Source: Agelaius tricolor (lineage: Eukaryota; Chordata; Aves; Passeriformes; Icteridae). Taken from it: 64,000 nucleotides of DNA. Below are positions 26,691-38,998 of this stretch, in pieces. The translations under genes and the position numbers were made by a program. The first letter of the stretch is position 1. Each line of letters opens with the position of its first letter. The notes under the pieces were generated by a model. It was not told where the DNA came from and searched no databases. It saw nothing but the letters and a program-made list of their open reading frames with translations. The stretch lies in assembly GCA_023055355.1 (NCBI GenBank), contig JALJCS010000001.1:106842881-106906880 (forward strand), written 5' to 3'.

Positions 26691-29600
26691 CTGAGTCTGG
26701 AATGTGAAACTTGTTATACTGGGGAATTAAAGAACACTATATACTGAGCATTCTGTTTTGATACATTCAGAGAAAATATACTTACTGTTTACTAAAAAGC
26801 TTCACCAGATACCTGCCTTAGGATGCCTTTTTAAACATATCACTGCTGTTAATAACCCATAGGGGACCCAAAAAGGGAACTCATTATTAATACAGAAGCA
26901 GTGGGCCAAAGCAGTAAGAGATCATCACAATCATCTTGCATAAAAAAAATTGTTTTATACAGTAAAATTTCCCTTACTAAATCACATTCCTGTTCCTAGA
27001 TACCATGCTAGGGAATTTAAAAAAGAAATTGTTAACATACTCATTGTTTAAAAAATGTTCAGAATATAAAGAGCTCTTAAGTCTCTTGTTGGGATATGGA
27101 ACTGGAATGCAAGTTTTTACAGTGTTTAGTCACAGTGTGCAAAGGTGTTAACCAATTTATCTTCTTAGGGGAGGAATATTCACTGCACTTTGTGATTAAA
27201 TGATAGTGTTATGAATTAATTAACTTTTAATTTTTCTTAGTAATTTTTCATTTGATTCAAATAAGATTCAGTAAACAAATACCAATATTTCTATATGTAT
27301 AAAAATACTTTGGTAATTTAATACAATTTAATATCTGCTTGAACATTCATCTCCTATGGACACTGAAAATAGACATAGAAAAAACATAACTAACATTGAA
27401 ATACTTGAGGAAGCTGGAAACATGGAATATACAAGTTATTAATCTATTTAATTTGTTAATATCTTAATCACTTACTTAAACAACTAGAATACAAAATGTC
27501 AGTAGTTCTGTACAAAATAAAAATATTCAAATTTTCAGAGTATGTGACCTCTCATATAATCTCAGCATTTATCTGTGCTCCAGGTTGGTAGCATCTCATG
27601 CAGACTACTGTTTCCCTAGTGATTTCTACCATACTATCAACCACATTCTTCTAAAAGAGCCACTATCACTGCTAGTCTTTGTTTATTTTTTATAATCAGT
27701 GAAAATCCAGCTAGTCAGGTATATTGTGAGCCTAGTTCCAGATCTACAGATCTGCATTCATAGAAACATTTTGTGGGAGAAAATTCCTGTATGTTACAAA
27801 AAAGTGAGAATTTATAAGGGTGATAATTTAAACTAGGATTATCAGAGAGTAAAGTCAATAAGCATAGATTATTACTGTAGATTAATTCAAAGCACTCATA
27901 AAAAAGTTGATTTCTAACTGCTTTGTAAGTAGAAAATCAAAATATGTGGTTTTTTCCTTCTTTTTTTTAATTGAAAAATTTTAGCTCAAGTCTATGTAGA
28001 ATTATATTCTGGGATTTTTCTTTTAAGAGATAAAAGACAATAATTAAGTTTGGTTTTTTTAAGTCATAACAAAGTATGGATCTGATTTTTAAGGAAATCA
28101 GGAAAAACCTGAATTCCCCCAAGGTAATGTCTATCAATCATACAAGAGAAAGAGAGCAGGAGCTGCTGACTTCTCTGCAAATTTGAGATCTGAATTTGTA
28201 GCACTATCAAAAGCTCACTCAGTATTGCCTGAAACGTGTTTTTCTCTGTTTCGAGAAAACATGGTCTAGGCAGAGAGGATAAATCATTGCTAATGAACTG
28301 TAGTTTGCTGTCATGGTATGTAACTTATTCCTCCCAATAATAACTCATTCTTCAATACTTGATGCATGTTTTAGGAGCTTAGAATAATGAAGTAAACACA
28401 AGAAAAATGTTTCACAGCTCTTGAGCAACTGGCAGCTGTCATCTCTGGCTTTAGAAGATGCATTCTGGATACTGTAAGTGCAGAGTAGATGGTGAGAAAG
28501 ATTGGGATGCAGATGGGAGTGGAGTTTTGAGGTGGGAGTTTTGGGACAGAAGTGCAGGGATTTAAAGCACTGAGGGAGCAAAGCAGGTACCAACAGGGGC
28601 AAGTAGCTAGAAGAGACTCAATTGGCAAGTATTATCTGTCCATTAGAGATAAGCATTCAGATTTCAAGTTTAAAAATTTTTAATAGTTGAACGATACAGA
28701 AGAATTAAAATGAATGTATGTGTTTGAAGGAAATTCCTTCTGTTTGTGACACTGAGTTCAGATATTTGGCCTTGGGTTTTACAAGAAGGTTTTCTAAACA
28801 ACCAAACAAACTAACCTTCATAGTATTTTCTTCATCCATGGTTGAGAGTCAAATCCCATGCACTCAAGCAAAAATAATGTGCTCTGAGATTTTTTGAAAA
28901 TACTGCACTATGATTGCAGATTCATGAATTTTGCCCTTTTTCTTGACTTTCCTGTTTGCTGTTTTGAAGCTTTTCAAGTTTTCCTGGGCTTAATTTTCTC
29001 CTATGTACCCTCTGCTCTCTTCCTAAGTGTTTAATTTTGCACACAGTGTCAGGTAAGCTCTTCTGACAGCCATTTACCCCTGTGGGCTTTGACTTGACAC
29101 TTCAACTCTGGCATGTAGCACTGTAGATTTTTCAAACTTCACAAATGTGAGGTAGGAAGACTTGATACAAATTTTGACTAGTTTTGGGTTGGTCTGCTTT
29201 TCTTCTTCTTCTAAATTCCTGAATTCTTTCGTTTATTTGGGATTTGTAAAATAATTAATCAGTTAATTCATTGCTCATTTTCAAAAATATTGAGCAAATA
29301 CCATCCAGACTTTTGGATCAAATGATCAGTTCTTAAAATAATTTTCAGATAGATTAACAAAGATATTGGTGAATACTGGCAACTTACTTTGGCAAGGGAA
29401 TGTCAGTGAATGGCAAACAGAGGTGTTAATAAACTGCTTACAGAAAATAAAGGCAGTGCCATAAAATCACTTAGGTGGAAATGAAAGAAGAAAGATCATA
29501 CCTAATGATACTTGGAGATATTGTTTACTGAGTAGTCTAACCTTAAATTTATTTATTTTATCAGTGTTTAGGCTATCAATCATATAAATTTTTCTTTTCA

Positions 29601-29879
29601 CTGCAGGTCTCCGGACAATTTGTTTGTCAGTAATAATAAAAATTAAAATGCAATAGTATATTTAACTAACACAGAGACACAAGGAATATACAGCATAATC
29701 TAATCTGTGAATCAGTGGAATAAAACAGTTATAGATGCTATGCACTTAGAACCAAGAAAAATACTTGTAATATGCAATTATCACCTTGGAAGCACTTGTA
29801 CTTTTGCAATCAAACCCCATGTGGCTGATTTTAAGGACAAATGCACGCCTATCAAACCAAGCCCTTCAAAGATTCTTCA

Positions 29880-30304
29880 AACAGAGAGAAATGAAAGGGC
29901 AAAAGTAAACAAAAATAACTGAAAAAGTAAGAAAGAAAAAAAATTAAAAAGCAATCACTCACCACCAGTAGACCAATTCCCAGCCAATTCCTGTGCAAAA
30001 ACTACTTTGGAAGAGCTCCATCCCAGCTGTATTGCTGAGCATGGTATTAGATGCTTTGGAATGCTGCTTTGGCCAGTTCAGGTGAGCCACCCTGGCTTTG
30101 TCCCCTCCCAGCCTCTTGCCCTGTGCCAGCCTTCCTGCTGGGGTGCAGTGAAAAACAAAGAGGGCCTTGACACTGTGAAAACTCTTCAGTAATATCAAAA
30201 AAGTTGGTGTGCTATCAACACTGCTTTAGCCAAAAACCTAAACCTGAGCACCCTCCATGCTGCTATGAGGATAATTAACTCCATCCCAGCCAAACCCAGG
30301 AAAT
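29880..30304 (-). mobile_element. Solo-LTR-like relic of an avian endogenous retrovirus
   Basis: Read on the minus strand, the segment starts near 30304 with a cctgggtttggctgggatgg motif and gagttaat. It then passes a gtgttgatagcacacc part, a tgtcaaggcc part, ggctgggaggggacaaagcc, ctgaactggccaaag, an accatgctcag stretch and ggaattggctgggaattgg, followed by a T-rich tail. This series matches a common bird LTR whose full copies start with TGTCCTGGTTT-like sequence and carry a TATA box after the GCTCAG motif. Here the TATA region is degraded. No retroviral coding sequence adjoins it, so it looks like an old solo LTR, antisense to GRIK2. The family assignment rests on recall; a search against an avian repeat library would settle it. 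Confidence 0.7.
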
Positions 30305-31000
30305 GACTGAACAAGCATGTTCAGTTGTTTTGCTTCTAAGCTTTCAAGTACTTTGCTTTCCAGCTAGAAAAATTAAAAAATCTGTGGGTTTCCCAGTTTT
30401 TGTTGGCAGCATTGAACAGTGGGAAAGAGTGGTCTAATCTTAGACTACTATATACCAAATTTAAGAAAACATGAATATTTTGAAATTTCTGTTTGAAACT
30501 TCTATTTTGTTAAGCCTTTTGTTAAAGGACATAAGCTGACATAAGTCTAAGTGTAAAATAACTTGAGCAAAAGGGGAAATGTAAAAGTCTGAGATGTAAT
30601 TTCAATCAAACTATTTTTTTAATTTAGCATAATTTGCTCAAAATAGTAAATATTACGGATGTCAAATCTGAATTTTGCAAAAGTAAGTATACAATAACAT
30701 ACCACTTGAAGCCTAAATGACTATTTTTGTTTATATGCAACTAAATAGTGGAGCAAGACTTTATTTAAAGGTTTCTCTAATGCCAGCTGCAGTTATTTCC
30801 TGCAACAGCATGCATAAGGGATAACATGTGTGACTGTCTGTCTGATTAGAGCCCTTCCTGATTATGGTTGTCTATTGTTTGCTAAAGCCATCTACAAGGC
30901 ACCGTCAACAAGCAATTGTACAGTGGATCATGAGACCTTTCAGCTGAACCATTTAGAATGGAGAATTGGCCTGAGACATATTTAGAATATATTTATTTAA

Positions 31001-31028
<28 letters not shown>
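31001..31028. repeat. T28 homopolymer
   Basis: Twenty-eight uninterrupted T residues, preceded by an A/T-rich stretch. No LINE or SINE body adjoins it on either side that I recognise, so it need not be a retrotransposon tail. Length may vary between individuals or reflect assembly error. Confidence 0.95.
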
Positions 31029-31031
<3 letters not shown>

Positions 31032-34000
31032 TCTGAAGATCTATAAATTCAAAATTGCCAACATATGTTTTTTTTTAATTCTGAGGGATCAAGAAACAGC
31101 CTGCAGAAATGAGGATTAGAGCAAGGCACTTATTTTAGGCTTTTGTGACCAGCTGATAATTCATATTCTTTGTTTGATTTGAATCAGTGATTTGGTTATA
31201 CATTTTTTAGTTATTTTTGCAGTATACTGCCTGCATGAATTTTCTCTAACATAAACAATGCTGCATTCCACATGTGGTCTTAAGTTATTTCACTTCATTA
31301 ACTTACTCATTTGAAATAATTGAGCAGAGATGTTCCCTCTATTGCCTCATGTCTAATGAAAAGTTATATCATGGAGCTAAGAGAAGATAGGATCTGACTT
31401 TAGGCCCTTGCAAGTTTTGAAAACGGTCTTTAAATCGAAGGTGTAAAAATTTACAATGCTAACTAATGCAGGCTAATACTTTAGCCCTTATTAATGAGTA
31501 ATCTAAACTTCTAGAGCTCTACATTACAGTAGAAATCAGTACCGTATTAAAAAACATCTCAGGCTTGAGGAAATCTGAGTCAAAGATTAAAATCTTTCTG
31601 GAAAGTGAGTGCATAAAAATTTGATCTAAGGATATTATTTTATTAAAAAATAGCATGAGCAAAATGTATATAAAATTTTGTGCTGACCTTAAGGTGTATT
31701 TAAAAGAAATAATGCACAACTGTTTAATCTAGATCAATTTATATGACAGCAAAACACTGGCCATTGAACTTCTTGAAACATTTGTCTTCTTTTCTACACA
31801 TGCTTCTGGTTTCTTGTAATCATAGGTAAATACCTCACCACAGGCAAACTCAAAGGTAAAGGTAAATTTTGGAGACAGACTTCAACGGAAGGAAAAATAT
31901 TTAAAAGAAGTATCTTAAATGACAGCAAAGCTTTTCAAAGGGGGCTGTGTAAAGATTTCAATGCAGGAAAAGCTAAAAATAAATGAATATTCAAGGTACC
32001 AAATCAATTTAGAAAATAGCTTAATACATCTGTGAAAAAGGCAAAGAAATAGTTTGCCCTCCCTTAAAGTAAATGTTTAATTCTCCTACCTGTATTACTG
32101 CCTTTCTGGAAAACAGAATAAATGACTCTTCTTTCCCAGTAAACCTGTGCCAGATGTAAAAGACAAAATGTCACACTTCATTGTTTCCATGGCATGAGCA
32201 GCATTTCAACTAAGTTGTCACTGTTCATTCTGAACAGGCCTTTCCACAGGTCTGACTCATTACAGATTTGAATTGAATTATAAAGACACTGAGGCTAGTG
32301 GTTAACATAAATCAATATGAAAGGCTAGAAAACCTGTTTTTCTAAAAAGTGGTCACTAACAATGACAAGCTAATAATTTAAGGCAATGCTATTTAAATCT
32401 AATTTACATGATCTCTTTATATATATATATGACAACTTAATCCTGTCTGGTTTTGGTTTATTTTTTTTTTTCTGTAGACTGATATGCTTCTGCTTGTGTC
32501 ATTTCTAAAGAAATTCCTGCTTCTGAGTGGGTATGGAAAGCTATAATTTGTGGGCACATTTTGCAACATACTATTCATGGGGAAAATCACTGCATGGAAT
32601 ACTTAATTTTTGATTATTTGGGGAAAAAGAGCTATAAGGAAGAATTCCTATAAAAGATCAAGGATGTTTTATGATGACTGCTTGTTTCAAAATGCAGTTA
32701 ACAGTAAATAAACCACAGTAACAATTTAAGCAGTATTCTGTAATAAGAGAATAAATATTTACATTGCTGTTCAGTAGCGATGTGGTAGTAAAGGGAAACT
32801 GGTAAAGAATAAGAGATAAGCACATTGGTGTGTAAATACAAAAGTAATTATGAATGTGTGAGAAAACAGCTCGGGAAACTCTTGCTGTAGGGCCTCATAT
32901 TGTTACTGGCTGATGTGCATTTATCTCCATGTGTTGGATACATCCACTCAGAGAAGAACCAATAATTAAGAGGCTTGAGGGATGGTCTTTGATTCATCTT
33001 ATCTGAGCTCTGTAATGAGGAGGAAGAAAAAGGACAGATTCCAAGGGCTTTCCAGCCTACTCTCTTTGAATCAGTCTCTACGCATGCCTTTCTATTTTAC
33101 TCTAGTGGGAACTATCATACTAACTTCAACAGTCTGACTCTTCAGCAGTAGGATGAATTCTGTACGTGTGTGTTCTGAATCCCCTGTAAACCTTTAGTGG
33201 GCAAATTCTTTTCAGATATTTTCAGCATACCTCCAAAAGATAAGCAAGAAAATAGTTTTCAAAAGTGTAAGAATAATTTTACTTTTTATCAATGGGTGTG
33301 TATTGGTTTAATAAAAGTTAATTTCTAGTTTAGGGAGTAAATTCTGTTTAGCTGTATCAGTGAGTCACTGCTTCTATGTCACCTGTTTCCTGTTAACTAT
33401 TTGAGCAGTCATTGTCAAACATCAATGCCTTTGTTTTCTGAAATGTGTGAAAAGCAAAAAAAATCAGACAAAATATGTGTTTTTGGGTTTTTTTTGAAGT
33501 AGATGCAGGTTGGTGTTGCTGAAAATGACTAATACCTCTTTGTATGCCCTGTTTTGTCCATCATCTTCAACAGGGCTGCTGAAATAAGATTTTAATTTTT
33601 CTCTAAATGAGAAACAGTTAATGAGTTTCACCTGTAGGAAGTCATTGAGGATTATGCAAGAGTATTTGGGAAGGTTGGATATGTGTATTTAACAAGGAGC
33701 AGCAGGGAAATCTGACCTCTTTTGAATATCATTTTCATCATACAATTAATCTAATTTTCAGGAAGATTGTAAAGGCTGATTACAATAACAAACTCAGAAG
33801 TGACATCCATCCTAAAAAACATTAATTGTAGGTGAAATTGAATCAAACTCAGTGAATGGGATTCAACTGCCATAATGTAGGTGCTATGAGATGTATTTCC
33901 TCCAGCTACAGTTACAAAAGCATCTGCAACTCCAGTGAGTCCTTTGCCGTATCTGCCAGTCTCTACACTTTGCACCCCAGGACAGGTTTAGGAAGTGAGA

Positions 34001-35460
34001 AAAGGCAGTAGATGCCTGTTTTCAGACAACTGAATCTTGCTTTGTGTCTCCCTAAAGTTCCTCTTTGCAAAATTCCTCAGCATTAAAATTTTAATTATGA
34101 CTGCAAATAAACTTGAATTACTGGGCTGATGAGGCCAAGAATAGAAACCAAACCAAACATAAGACAATTTAAAAAAAATCAATGAAACCAGTGCAACATA
34201 ATTATGAGCCCCTTGGCTCCTAATTGTGACTTAGGTTTTACTTGCATTCTATGACCAATTGTTGCACAAGAGTTTAATACTCCAAAAGCTGATTTGTTTT
34301 GGTCTGAAGTGCTACCCAAACATTACACTGTAAGTAAAAGCTAGTAATGAGGTGTTTTTTTAACATCAGTAATCTGTTGCTTTGTTCAAATATAAAAATG
34401 ATTTAAATTTTTTCAATATTTCAAAAGGATGGGCAAAAAAGGATGCTTCAAAACAGCAAAACTCATGGTAATATAAAGACCTAAATGGAAAAAGAAACCA
34501 AAGAAGGTCAATCATGTTGCTCTTTGATATAGAAGGAATGTGTTTGGGGCCTAGAAATGAAAAACTATCACTGTATTTTGACCACCAAAATATTAAATAT
34601 AATTTTCTTTGACCTTTTATTCCATTAATTTTAATAACACATTTCAGCTGTACTGTGTGGCACTAAAGGTAAATTTATTAAGACCTTTATCTGTCAGCTG
34701 TGCTTGAGAAATGCTAAATATTTTATACAAACTATATAACTAGTGAGCAAATACATCTTTTCACAATAAACATAAAATGGAGAAAATTTAAATACCAAAT
34801 TCAGAGAGATCCTGTCTCAGCATACAAACCACCTGTACTACATGAAGCTGTCTCATGCAAATATCACAAGTTCACACCATCAGAAAGAAGAAAAATTCCC
34901 CAGCTTCAGAAAGAAGACATATATATCTTGTAATGCTACTGAATTTAAAGCCACCTCAGGTGATGGCAACCTATATCCACTGTCTGCAGCACTGAAATCT
35001 TGTTTGTTTTCCCCAATTCATACCTCTGCAAAAAAAAGTGACAATTACCACTGAATACTTTAACACTTGCATCAAGTAAGGCCCTCTAGTTCTTGTGAGT
35101 GAGGAAACAGTGAATAAGAAAATGGTACCCACCATCTGCATGATATATATGTTTTTGCAGAACTCTACCTTACTTCAAGCTGTCTCTTTACCAGGTTGAA
35201 TTATCCTTTCCTGTTCACTCATTATGTGAAAGTTGTCACAAAATTTGTTGCCATCCTCTATACTTTTTCCAGATCTATTACATAACTTTTGAAATGAGCA
35301 GGATTTGTTTCAAGGTTCAGATACATATGGGTGCCAAGTACCCAAACTCTCCTTTTAGTCAAAGGAAGTTAGCAGACAAAACAGGCCAACTGATAAGCTG
35401 GGAAGGGCTGACTAAAATTGAGATCTATTTGCATTTCAGAGACTCCCATGCAGATAAGAC

Positions 35461-35760
35461 ATGAGACCTGGGCAAAGACACATTCCTTTTCTGTGCCAGA
35501 GGCCAGGAGGGCTAGCTTCAACAAGGTCAGCATATGTGAGCATAAGCACTGCCTGTGCTCAGGCCAGCTGCTCTGCCAGATCAAATGAGTGCAATGGGAG
35601 CTTGTCCTCCTGGCATACCTACTGCCTTCTGCACCTATTGGCTTCCACATCTCTTGGCTCCTGCACATAACTCTCTAAATCTGGAACTTCAGCCCCTCCT
35701 CCCTGCTCTGCCCAAACCCCCTCCCCAGAGGAGAGGTTTGAAGCTGTGTGCAATATATTG
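35461..35760. other. GC-richer island of unknown origin
   Basis: About 300 bp clearly GC-richer than the intron around it, with C-rich pyrimidine runs near 35690-35730. It may be an old repeat or LTR that I cannot place. The overlapping open frames in several phases follow from low AT content and show no domain. Confidence 0.35.
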
Positions 35761-35951
35761 TCATGAAAGTAAAGCTTCCACTTTATACACTAGTACAGGG
35801 TTTATCTTTCAGTTTACTCTTTTCACCCTTTCTCCCCTGTTTCATTGCTGATATTTAGACTGTTTTCCTTAGGAAATAGCTGGAGTGATTCTGTCAATAC
35901 TCTACCTGCTTTCTAAGTATGCTTCCTTGCTTGAATACCTGAAAATAGAGG

Positions 35952-36020
35952 TTGTGAAAGTAAGAATTGTGAAAGTAAGAATTGTGAAAGTAAGAATTGT
36001 GAAAAGAGTTGTGAAAAAGG
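35952..36020. repeat. 15-bp tandem repeat, about 3.5 clean copies plus decayed copies
   Basis: The unit ttgtgaaagtaagaa occurs at 35952, 35967 and 35982 without mismatch, then decays from 35997 (ttgtgaaaagagttgtgaaa). Because the period is a multiple of three, one frame reads a repeated VKVRI pentapeptide. There is no sign that it is translated. Confidence 0.95.
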
Positions 36021-36327
36021 CAACTACATATTCATATCTATATGCTCATATGCTTAAACTAGAATGATCGTCAGTGAAGATACTATTTTTTGTTAGGCAC
36101 TAGTAAATCCAGTTGTAAGACATAGATAAATTGAAGACACATTTTAAAAATATGATTATTATTTATCATATAAATAATTCATGGAACTTTTTTTTTTCCT
36201 TTTAAAAAACTTGTGTTCTCTGTGGAGGTGTTTGGTGGGAAAAAAAGGTCTCAGCATGGGGAGACGATGGTTGTACTGGATGAAAAAAATAGTTTGTGCT
36301 TGAACCATGTAAATTAGAAAAAAACAT

Positions 36328-36484
36328 GGCCAGTGAGATTAATTCAGTTGTTGGAGCATGGTGCTAATTAGGCCAAGGCTGTGGGTTCCTATATAAATCT
36401 CTGCATAGGCCATTTGCTTAAAAGTTGGACTCAGTGATCATCGTGGGTCCATTCAACTCAGAACATTCTGTGTAATTCTGTGAT
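36328..36484 (+). mobile_element. tRNA-Ile-derived SINE with CR1 tail (TguSINE1-like)
   Basis: Positions 36328-36393 resemble a tRNA-Ile(AAT) gene: GGCCAGTGAGATTAATTCAG corresponds to the 5' arm and A box, gagcatggtgctaattaggc to the anticodon arm (AAT at 36365-36367), and caaggctgtgggttc to the T arm and B box. The acceptor stem is not closed, and the sequence runs into a CR1-like tail (gttggactcagtgatcatcg, tgggtccattcaactcag) ending in ATTCTGTG-type repeats at 36466-36484. That architecture is the one reported for TguSINE1, a SINE of passerine birds moved by CR1. The copy is old, with both promoter boxes mutated. Confidence 0.85.
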
Positions 36485-36812
36485 ACTGCCTGGTCTCTTA
36501 CAAATGCAAACCTTCACTGTGGTCAAAGTAGTTTAAAGCATTTTAGATTTTTTTTAAGGATATCACTGTAAAAAAAGAAAAGCAAGTATTCTGGTCATGG
36601 ATTATGGTATTCTGGTTAAAGATGTATGTGTTTGGCCATGCACTAGAAAAATATATAGAAGAGGGAATAAAAAAGAAGAGTTTCTTTGGATAAGATAACA
36701 GTTAATATTTAATCCAAATACAGGGTTCAGATAAGGGAGGGTGCATAACTCTTGTTTTCTGCCAAAACAACTTTTTATTTTTCTCAAGAGGTTTCTAATT
36801 CAGTAATTAAGA

Positions 36813-36880
36813 TGTAATTATCAAATTAGTGAACAACATTTTAGAGCATAATTATCACATTAGCTAATAACTTCTTAGCA
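36813..36880. repeat. Imperfect tandem pair of about 34 bp with TAATTAT cores
   Basis: tgtaattatcaaattagtga (from 36813) and cataattatcacattagcta (from 36847) align over about 32 bp, each followed by a cttag/tttag-type end. TAATTA is a homeodomain-type core, so an enhancer is possible but unproven. Confidence 0.5.
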
Positions 36881-38781
36881 TCTAGACTGTTCATAAAAAA
36901 AAATGTCTGCATCTAATTGAAGATCAATCTAAACCCAAACTCTGGATATCTCTAGTGCTGAATTTCCACATATAGATGGGAACAGAGTAAAAGTATATAC
37001 TGTGCAACAATAATTTGCACATTGCATTTCAGTCATTAGGAACATAAACACTGTCCCTCTCATGGAAAAGATTAATTAGGTAATTATTGAGAAATACAAG
37101 TGACAGTCAAATTTATTGCAAATTACAGAGGAGTGTAAGGTATTCAGTATCTCTGTGCTTCAGATCAAATATTTTTACATTCTGCTTGTGTATGTCACTT
37201 TCCCATTATTCCTCCAATAATAATACTGCAGGCTGTGAATTAAGCACTGCTGGATTATCACTGGAGACTTGAATCAGTATCTGTGATATGCAGCATCCTG
37301 AAACAGACCCTCTTGTGCCTCATTAAACATTTTTGCTTCTTTACTTCAGGGGCCCAATGGAATCTGTTCTTCACAGGAGTGTGCCATAAATTCTTAGTTT
37401 CTGACACACTCAAATTTTATATACATTGGCATGCTTTTTATTGATATTTATCAAATTAATTAAATTACTTTATGAATATGAATCTGTGGCAAAATTTGTG
37501 CATTTGATGTTGCGATTTAGAAGAGAATTTAAATTTGTGTTTCTTTTATTTATGGAATTGATATAGTAAATTTCCTTCTTTTTTTTTTTTTGGTTAGCCA
37601 TGTCTACATTCCTTTTGCTAGGCTTGTTTGCATTAGTCATATTGAGATTTTATTTATCTTGGGTCACATTACAAAGTGTGTAAGCTTCACTATTGCTGTA
37701 ACTTATGAAATAGGCAAGTTCAGGAAATCTGATATTATAATATATAATAAATATAAATATTTATATATTATATATAAATATTTTTAAAACTAAAATTAAC
37801 TCTGCTCAATTTAGTGGCAGAAGCACCTAATATCTCCGCTTTTGAAAAGAGACTTGTTTTCAATTTTCTCTTTTATCAACACTAACACTTTACAATAACA
37901 CTGAAGAACCATCTCTTTCTTACTTGGCATTTTTATCATCGGCACCTACTATTATTCCTACTATTATTTTTTAGTCATACTACTTGCTTGTTTCTGCATT
38001 CAGAGTACATCCCTCCCCCTTTGCCCTTAATTTTTCCTTCCATGGCTGAAGAATCAAAAAGATAATCATTGAGAGAATAGAAGAGTACCCATTTTTTTGC
38101 AGTCCAAGTTCATACATCAGGGAGAGAAACCATGAAGATTTTTCCAATAACGTTCAATAACCCACGTTGGTCTTCTGAAAATTGCTTCTAAGTATCTAGA
38201 GCAGATATGCTCATGGTAGCAAAACCATATTTTAACCAGGGTAGAAGTACTCTTGACAAAAGTGATTTTGATGAGATTGTTGATAAGATGAAAAGATAAT
38301 GACTTAATTTCTAAGCAACTCTCTAATGTAAACATTTTTGGAAGCTGAACATTTGAATACTGAAGTGGAACATTAGTAATTTTAACAGTGTTTATCACAT
38401 TTAAAACTCATCCATCAGTCTGATTTTGAAGGGTTTTCTTTTGTTCTTTTTGGGTTTTTTTAATCTTTGAAGACTAATATAAAATTTTCTGGTATTTCAC
38501 AACATTTCTATAGCAATGATTTCAAATGGTTCAATTGTAATACAGTCAGAAAACATTTTGGAAAGAAGAAAAAATGCCTCATGCAGTACTGAAGAAAAGC
38601 TCTGTTTCAGTGGCTTTAAGGGGAAAATGGAATCAATAAACAGTTCCAGTGAATGCATTGTAATATGGCAGCTGTAGAATTACTATTAAGTAAGGAAAAC
38701 ATGATGCAGCAAACTAAAAATTGGAAAGTATTTTCTTGAAATATAAAAAATAATGGAAAAAACCCCATTCTTACTTTATGC

Positions 38782-38890
38782 AAGAATAGGGATTGTTCAT
38801 ATTTAAAGTTCATGTTTTTATAAAGTTCGTACTTTTTATAAAGTTCATATTTTTTATAAAGAATAGGGATTGTTCATATTTAAAGTTCAT
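38782..38890. repeat. Nested repeat: 32-bp exact direct repeat, 77 bp apart, around a tandem unit of about 18 bp
   Basis: The 32 bp at 38782-38813 recur exactly at 38859-38890 (starting aagaatagggattgttcata). Between them are two to three copies of an A/T-rich unit containing ttttataaagttc. The whole block looks like a 77-bp duplication built on a smaller repeat, immediately before a (TA)n microsatellite. Confidence 0.93.
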
Positions 38891-38960
38891 ACCACTCATA
38901 GAATTATATTGGTGCCCTGCATCTGTTACACAGATGTATGTATGTGCATATATACATACC

Positions 38961-38991
<31 letters not shown>

Positions 38992-38998
38992 ATATATG
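38961..38998. repeat. (TA)n microsatellite
   Basis: About 38 bp of alternating TA with a single TTT interruption near 38978. Less regular TA/CATA sequence flanks it upstream (38935-38960). Confidence 0.95.

Noticed and set aside
35952..36020. CRISPR-like array
   Set aside because: The units are 15 bp, directly adjacent without spacers, in a vertebrate intron.
36328..36400. Functional tRNA-Ile gene
   Set aside because: The acceptor stem does not close, both promoter boxes are mutated, and the sequence continues into a CR1 tail.
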